This document shows positions 5,852-8,693 of a stretch of DNA of 8,693 bases, in pieces. The stretch lies in NCBI GenBank assembly GCA_028293005.1, contig JAQGLH010000303.1:1-8693 (forward strand). Reading direction: 5' to 3'. Every line of letters begins with the position of its first letter. Position 1 is the first letter of the stretch. This stretch comes from Alphaproteobacteria bacterium (lineage in GTDB: Bacteria > Pseudomonadota > Alphaproteobacteria > Sphingomonadales > Sphingomonadaceae). The notes under the pieces were generated by a model. The model ran no database searches. It was given only the letters and a program-made list of their open reading frames with translations, and was not told the origin of the DNA. The position numbers and the translations under genes were made by a program.

Positions 5852-6229
5852 TCAGCTGAGCGAAGCGGTGTCGTAATAATCGCGCCAGCGCGCGATTCGG
5901 TTTCCTTCGACCTCGAGCACCCCCATCATCCGGATCGACAGCAGGATCGTGCCGTCGGCCGCGTGAAGGTGATCGATCCGTTCGGTCAGGACGCTGTTGC
6001 CGGTCACCGCGCCGTGCAGCATCTCGACACTGATATATTCGAACGGCATTTGCGCGTCGAAGCCGTTGATGAAGCCGATCGCCTCGTCGGAGCCGCGGGT
6101 GACGGCGAGGCCGACATTTTCCCAGATGCCGTCGCTGCCAAGATAATCGCGCATCGATTGATGCAGATCGGCCTTGGTCGGCCCCCATTGATTGAAGAAG
6201 TCCATCACGGTCTTCATAGGCGCGTCCAT
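5852..6229 (-). CDS. Limonene-1,2-epoxide hydrolase-like (SnoaL/NTF2-fold) protein
   Basis: This 125-residue single-domain protein has the NTF2-like fold pattern. Its second half aligns by eye with Rhodococcus limonene-1,2-epoxide hydrolase: TERIDHL, then MMGVLEVEGNRIARWRDYYD. The catalytic Asp-Arg-Asp triad is kept as R84, D86 and D117, and N38 matches the water-positioning Asn. The position of the catalytic Tyr is taken by W36 (IWEN). An epoxide-hydrolase-like reaction on a small ring or epoxide intermediate is possible. Relatives of this size also act as isomerases, cyclases or dehydratases, so the substrate is open. The start at ATG 6229 follows AAGGA with good spacing. It lies 20 nt after the maleate isomerase gene and 8 nt before the transporter, within the operon. 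Confidence 0.82.
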   Translation of the reverse strand: MDAPMKTVMDFFNQWGPTKADLHQSMRDYLGSDGIWENVGLAVTRGSDEAIGFINGFDAQMPFEYISVEMLHGAVTGNSVLTERIDHLHAADGTILLSIRMMGVLEVEGNRIARWRDYYDTASLS

Positions 6230-6249
6230 ATCGATCCTTTCCGGTTGGC

Positions 6250-7053
6250 TTAGACTGATTGCGGCTCGACGCCAGCCGCGTCGACAGCGGTCGCGCGCTG
6301 GATAACTCGGCCGGACAACAGGTGGCCCGCATTGGGCACCACCGGCTCGAGCCCGAGCGCCGTGAGCATGAAATAGGCGGTGCAGGTCGCGGCCGAGATC
6401 ACCGGCAGCCCGATACGCTGCTCGACCACTTCGATCGCCTGCAGCGACGGCATCTGGACGCAGGCGGAAAGGACGAGCGCGTCGATGCCGAGCGTCGCCA
6501 CGTCGCGCGAGATATCGACCAAGGCCATTGGATCACGCGCGCCAACCGCGAGATTGTCCTCGATCTCGAGCGCGACGCTGTCGACGACCTCGATTGCCTC
6601 ATTCTCGATATAGTCGACGACCAGCTTGGTCAGCGGCTTCATATATGGAGTGACGACCGAGGTGCGGGTCACGCCGAGCAGGCGCAGGCCGTCGATCAGC
6701 GCGCCCGCGCTGGAAACGACCGGCGCGGGGGCTCCGTTCGCCTTGGTGGCCTGCTCGAGCCGCGCCTGCGAGACGCGATGATAGCCGTGCCCCTGGCTCA
6801 TGATCGCGACCAGGCAGGCGTAGCCGAGCACGTCCATCCGCGCATCGGAGAGCTCGAGCGCGCAACGCTCGGAAGCTTGGTCCATCTGCGCCAGCTCTTC
6901 CTTGGTGACCTTCTTCATCCGCATCCGCGCCGAATGGAAGGTGAAGCGTTCGGGCCGAATCGCCTCCCGCGCGCGCAGCATCGCAGGGATCTCGGTTTCC
7001 ATCGTCGTGTTCGAACTCGGGACGATCTGCCCGATGCGAAAGGCTCTGTGCAC
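6250..7053 (-). CDS. Maleate isomerase (maleate cis-trans isomerase), Asp/Glu racemase superfamily
   Basis: This 267-residue cytoplasmic enzyme probably converts maleate to fumarate, the last step that brings maleate-forming ring-cleavage pathways (such as nicotinate or nicotine breakdown) into central metabolism. The N-terminus has IGQIVPSSNTTMETE (8-22). The two catalytic cysteines are C80 in GYACLVA and C198 in SACVQMPSL, matching C76 and C194 of the Nocardia farcinica enzyme as I recall it. VTPYMKPL (134-141) is the other family signature. Related arylmalonate decarboxylases lack this cysteine pair or arrangement. The start is GTG at 7053, fixed by AAGGAG six bases upstream. It follows the Rieske gene by 28 nt and precedes the epoxide-hydrolase-like gene by 20 nt. 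A closely related substrate such as a substituted maleate cannot be excluded. Confidence 0.9.
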   Translation of the reverse strand: MHRAFRIGQIVPSSNTTMETEIPAMLRAREAIRPERFTFHSARMRMKKVTKEELAQMDQASERCALELSDARMDVLGYACLVAIMSQGHGYHRVSQARLEQATKANGAPAPVVSSAGALIDGLRLLGVTRTSVVTPYMKPLTKLVVDYIENEAIEVVDSVALEIEDNLAVGARDPMALVDISRDVATLGIDALVLSACVQMPSLQAIEVVEQRIGLPVISAATCTAYFMLTALGLEPVVPNAGHLLSGRVIQRATAVDAAGVEPQSV

Positions 7054-7059
7054 GTCGTG

Positions 7060-7065
7060 CTCCTT
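7060..7065 (-). promoter_or_regulatory. Ribosome binding site that supports the GTG start of the maleate isomerase
   Basis: AAGGAG on the minus strand lies six bases before GTG 7053. The conserved N-terminal strand of the family begins a few residues after this GTG, so both signals agree on the start. Confidence 0.75.
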
Positions 7066-7081
7066 GATGCTTGCGGCTCGG

Positions 7082-7429
7082 TCAGACGAGGCCGTAGAGG
7101 TTTCGTCCCTCGACGATCACCTCGTAGGTGCGGATCGGCTGGCCGCAGGGCGACCGCGTGGGCTCGCCAGTGACGACATTGAACGCTCCGCCATGATAGG
7201 GGCAGATGATCTCTTCGCCCTCAAGGTCGCCATAGGAGAGGTCGCCGTTGCCGTGCGAGCAGCGGTCCTGGGTCGCGTAAAAGGCGCCGCCGACATTATA
7301 GACCGCGAGCGGTGGAACACCTTCCACCTCGACGCGGGCGACGCCGCCCTCCTCGATATCGTCGGCGCTCATCAGGAACAGCTTCTGGCGAGCCTCGGAT
7401 CCCGACGGCTCGGATGGCGCACCGCTCAT
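7082..7429 (-). CDS. Rieske-type [2Fe-2S] ferredoxin
   Basis: This 115-residue soluble protein is a single Rieske domain, the size of ferredoxins that carry electrons to ring-hydroxylating non-haem iron oxygenases. The cluster ligands are present as C57-x-H59 (DRCSHGNGDL) and C76-x-x-H79 (CPYHGG). The spacing between the two pairs is normal, and the flanking YNVGGAFYATQ and the EGEEIICP strand fit the family. The first 15 residues are polar and variable. Its ATG overlaps the stop of the amidase as ATGA, so the two are translationally coupled. No oxygenase large subunit or ferredoxin reductase gene lies in the window; partners may lie beyond the right edge or elsewhere. It could instead serve as an electron carrier or a regulatory subunit for another enzyme. 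Confidence 0.92.
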   Translation of the reverse strand: MSGAPSEPSGSEARQKLFLMSADDIEEGGVARVEVEGVPPLAVYNVGGAFYATQDRCSHGNGDLSYGDLEGEEIICPYHGGAFNVVTGEPTRSPCGQPIRTYEVIVEGRNLYGLV

Positions 7430-8693
7430 CCCGCCGCCGCCGCGGGCACCGTCATGTCGACCGTCTCGGCGCGTTCGAACAGATAATTGGCCAAGGCCAG
7501 CAGGCGGACGTCGTCATGACGGCGTCCGATCAGCTGGACGCCGATCGGCATACCGTTCGGGCCGGTGCCGAGCGGCAGGTTGATGCACGGCACGCCAAGC
7601 AGGGTCCAGGTCACCTGGAAGACGGGGCTGCCGGTTCCGAGGCCGAACGGCGCCTCTCCTGGCGCGCTGGGGCAGATCAGCGCATCGAAGTCGCCGAAAT
7701 CGTCGTTGATGGCATTGCGCATCCGATCCGCGATCGCGAACTGCTGGTTGAACGTCTCCTCGTCGAGCGCCCGCCCTTCCTCGATGATCGATTGCAGGAT
7801 TTCGCTCATGCGGTCGCCGGCGCTTTGATAATCGGCGGCGAGCGACTGCGCGATGCCGTGATAGAGCACCGCCCGATGCACCGCGACGAGGCCGGCATAA
7901 TCTTCGGGCAGGCTGAATTCGCTGACATCGCAGCCGTTGCCGGCGAGGCTTGCGGCGACCTCCTCGAGCACGAAGCGGGTCTCCGGCTCCGCATGGTCCC
8001 ATTGATAGGTTCGGAACAGCCCGATCCGTGGCGCGCGCGGCTCGTTCCAGGTCGCTGAACCATCGAGCCCCGAGACGATCCCGAAGAACGCCTGCAGATC
8101 GTCGACCGAGCGTGCCATATAGCCAAGGGTGTCGAAATAGGGCTGCAGCGGAAGGATGCCGTCCGTCTCAACGATGCCGTGCGTCGGCTTCAAGCCGAAC
8201 ACGCCGCAGAAAGCAGCGGGACGGACCAGAGACCCCGCGGTTTGATTGCCGAACGCGAGCGGCACCTGGCGGTCGGCGACCGCGGCAGCGGTCCCGCTCG
8301 ACGAGCCACCGGGCGTCCGCTCGAGATTGTGCGGGTGGCGCGTCCCGTTGGGCGAGTACATCGCATATTCGGTGGTGACGAGCTTGCCGAGATGGACCGC
8401 GCCAGCTGCGCGCATCTTGGCGACGCACGACGCATCCTTCGCCGGCCGCCGGCCGGCATGGATCGGAGTGCCGCATTCGGTCGGCAGATCGGCGGTGTCG
8501 ATGACGTCCTTGACGCCGAACGGCACGCCATGGAGCGGCGAGCGCGGCGGGCTTGCGTCGGCCTCCGCCGCCGCACGCAAGGCGAGATCCTCATCGACCG
8601 CGCACCAGGCGCGCACCAGCGGGTTCCTCATCCTGATCCGGTCGAGATAGGCTTTGGTGAGCTCGAGCGAGCTGATCTCCCTCGCCGCAATCA
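7426..8693 (-). CDS. Amidase, amidase-signature family (5' end beyond window)
   Basis: The frame ends with TGA at 7428-7426 and stays open to the right edge. The visible N-terminal part reads ISSLELTKAYLDRI before the first in-window ATG (8631). That is the conserved start helix of the family, so the true start is a little outside and ATG 8631 is not the start. Counting from the ATG at 8631, the Ser-cisSer-Lys triad is K41 (PFGVKDVID), S110 in GGSSSG and S134 in TAGSLVRPAAFCG. Spacing equals that of malonamidase E2 (K62, S131, S155). These enzymes hydrolyse C-N bonds of amides to acid plus ammonia in the cytoplasm. In this operon, next to a maleate isomerase, a maleamate-like amide is a plausible substrate. 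However, the known maleamate amidases of nicotinate pathways belong to a different (isochorismatase-like) family. The gene overlaps the ferredoxin start by 4 nt. Confidence 0.95.
   Translation of the reverse strand, partial: IAAREISSLELTKAYLDRIRMRNPLVRAWCAVDEDLALRAAAEADASPPRSPLHGVPFGVKDVIDTADLPTECGTPIHAGRRPAKDASCVAKMRAAGAVHLGKLVTTEYAMYSPNGTRHPHNLERTPGGSSSGTAAAVADRQVPLAFGNQTAGSLVRPAAFCGVFGLKPTHGIVETDGILPLQPYFDTLGYMARSVDDLQAFFGIVSGLDGSATWNEPRAPRIGLFRTYQWDHAEPETRFVLEEVAASLAGNGCDVSEFSLPEDYAGLVAVHRAVLYHGIAQSLAADYQSAGDRMSEILQSIIEEGRALDEETFNQQFAIADRMRNAINDDFGDFDALICPSAPGEAPFGLGTGSPVFQVTWTLLGVPCINLPLGTGPNGMPIGVQLIGRRHDDVRLLALANYLFERAETVDMTVPAAAAG

Noticed and set aside
5844..6332. N-terminal extension of the MFS frame up to 6332
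   Set aside because: It covers the epoxide-hydrolase-like gene in another frame, is Arg-rich, and contains no membrane segment; transporter features begin at ATG 5843.
8569..8631. ATG 8631 as the start of the amidase
   Set aside because: The frame stays open upstream and encodes the conserved N-terminal helix (ISSLELTKAYLDRI), so the start is outside the window.

Overview
The window is GC-rich, tightly packed bacterial DNA. Gene style, protein character and a candidate EcfG-type stress promoter (GGAAC-N16-GGTT) suggest an alphaproteobacterium, most likely a sphingomonad; this is an inference from sequence alone. Nearly all genes lie on the minus strand. The only plus-strand genes are a short pair at 2.5-3.4 kb.

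Left part (1-2073, minus strand): a UDP-GlcNAc 2-epimerase gene (wecB type) is followed 72 nt later by a fumarylacetoacetate-hydrolase-family gene that runs off the left edge. A hairpin sits directly before the ribosome binding site of the second gene. Upstream of wecB, about 230 nt hold an inverted repeat and a compact run of small hairpins with no convincing gene.

Middle (2302-3435): a tiny hydrophilic minus-strand ORF diverges from a plus-strand two-gene unit. That unit is a small 2H-phosphoesterase-like gene interrupted by an in-frame TAA just before its second HxT motif, followed through a GTGA overlap by a HAD-family 5'-nucleotidase-like phosphatase. The candidate EcfG promoter lies immediately upstream. 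The interrupted gene is the clearest lesion in the window, and the pair looks like a nucleotide or RNA-end processing module.

Right part (3311-8693, minus strand): a tight run reads amidase (5' end outside the window), Rieske-type ferredoxin (ATGA overlap), maleate isomerase (Asp/Glu racemase superfamily, both catalytic cysteines present), limonene-epoxide-hydrolase/SnoaL-like protein, and Bcr/CflA-type MFS transporter. Gaps are -4, 28, 20 and 8 nt, so this is very probably one operon. After 148 nt comes an SDR oxidoreductase with a C-terminal membrane helix, whose 3' end overlaps the HAD gene tail-to-tail by 125 nt. The gene set suggests a catabolic operon that opens and degrades a ring compound, with amide hydrolysis and maleate-to-fumarate isomerisation as late steps; the substrate cannot be read from the sequence. 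No tRNA, rRNA, CRISPR array, transposase or phage gene was seen.
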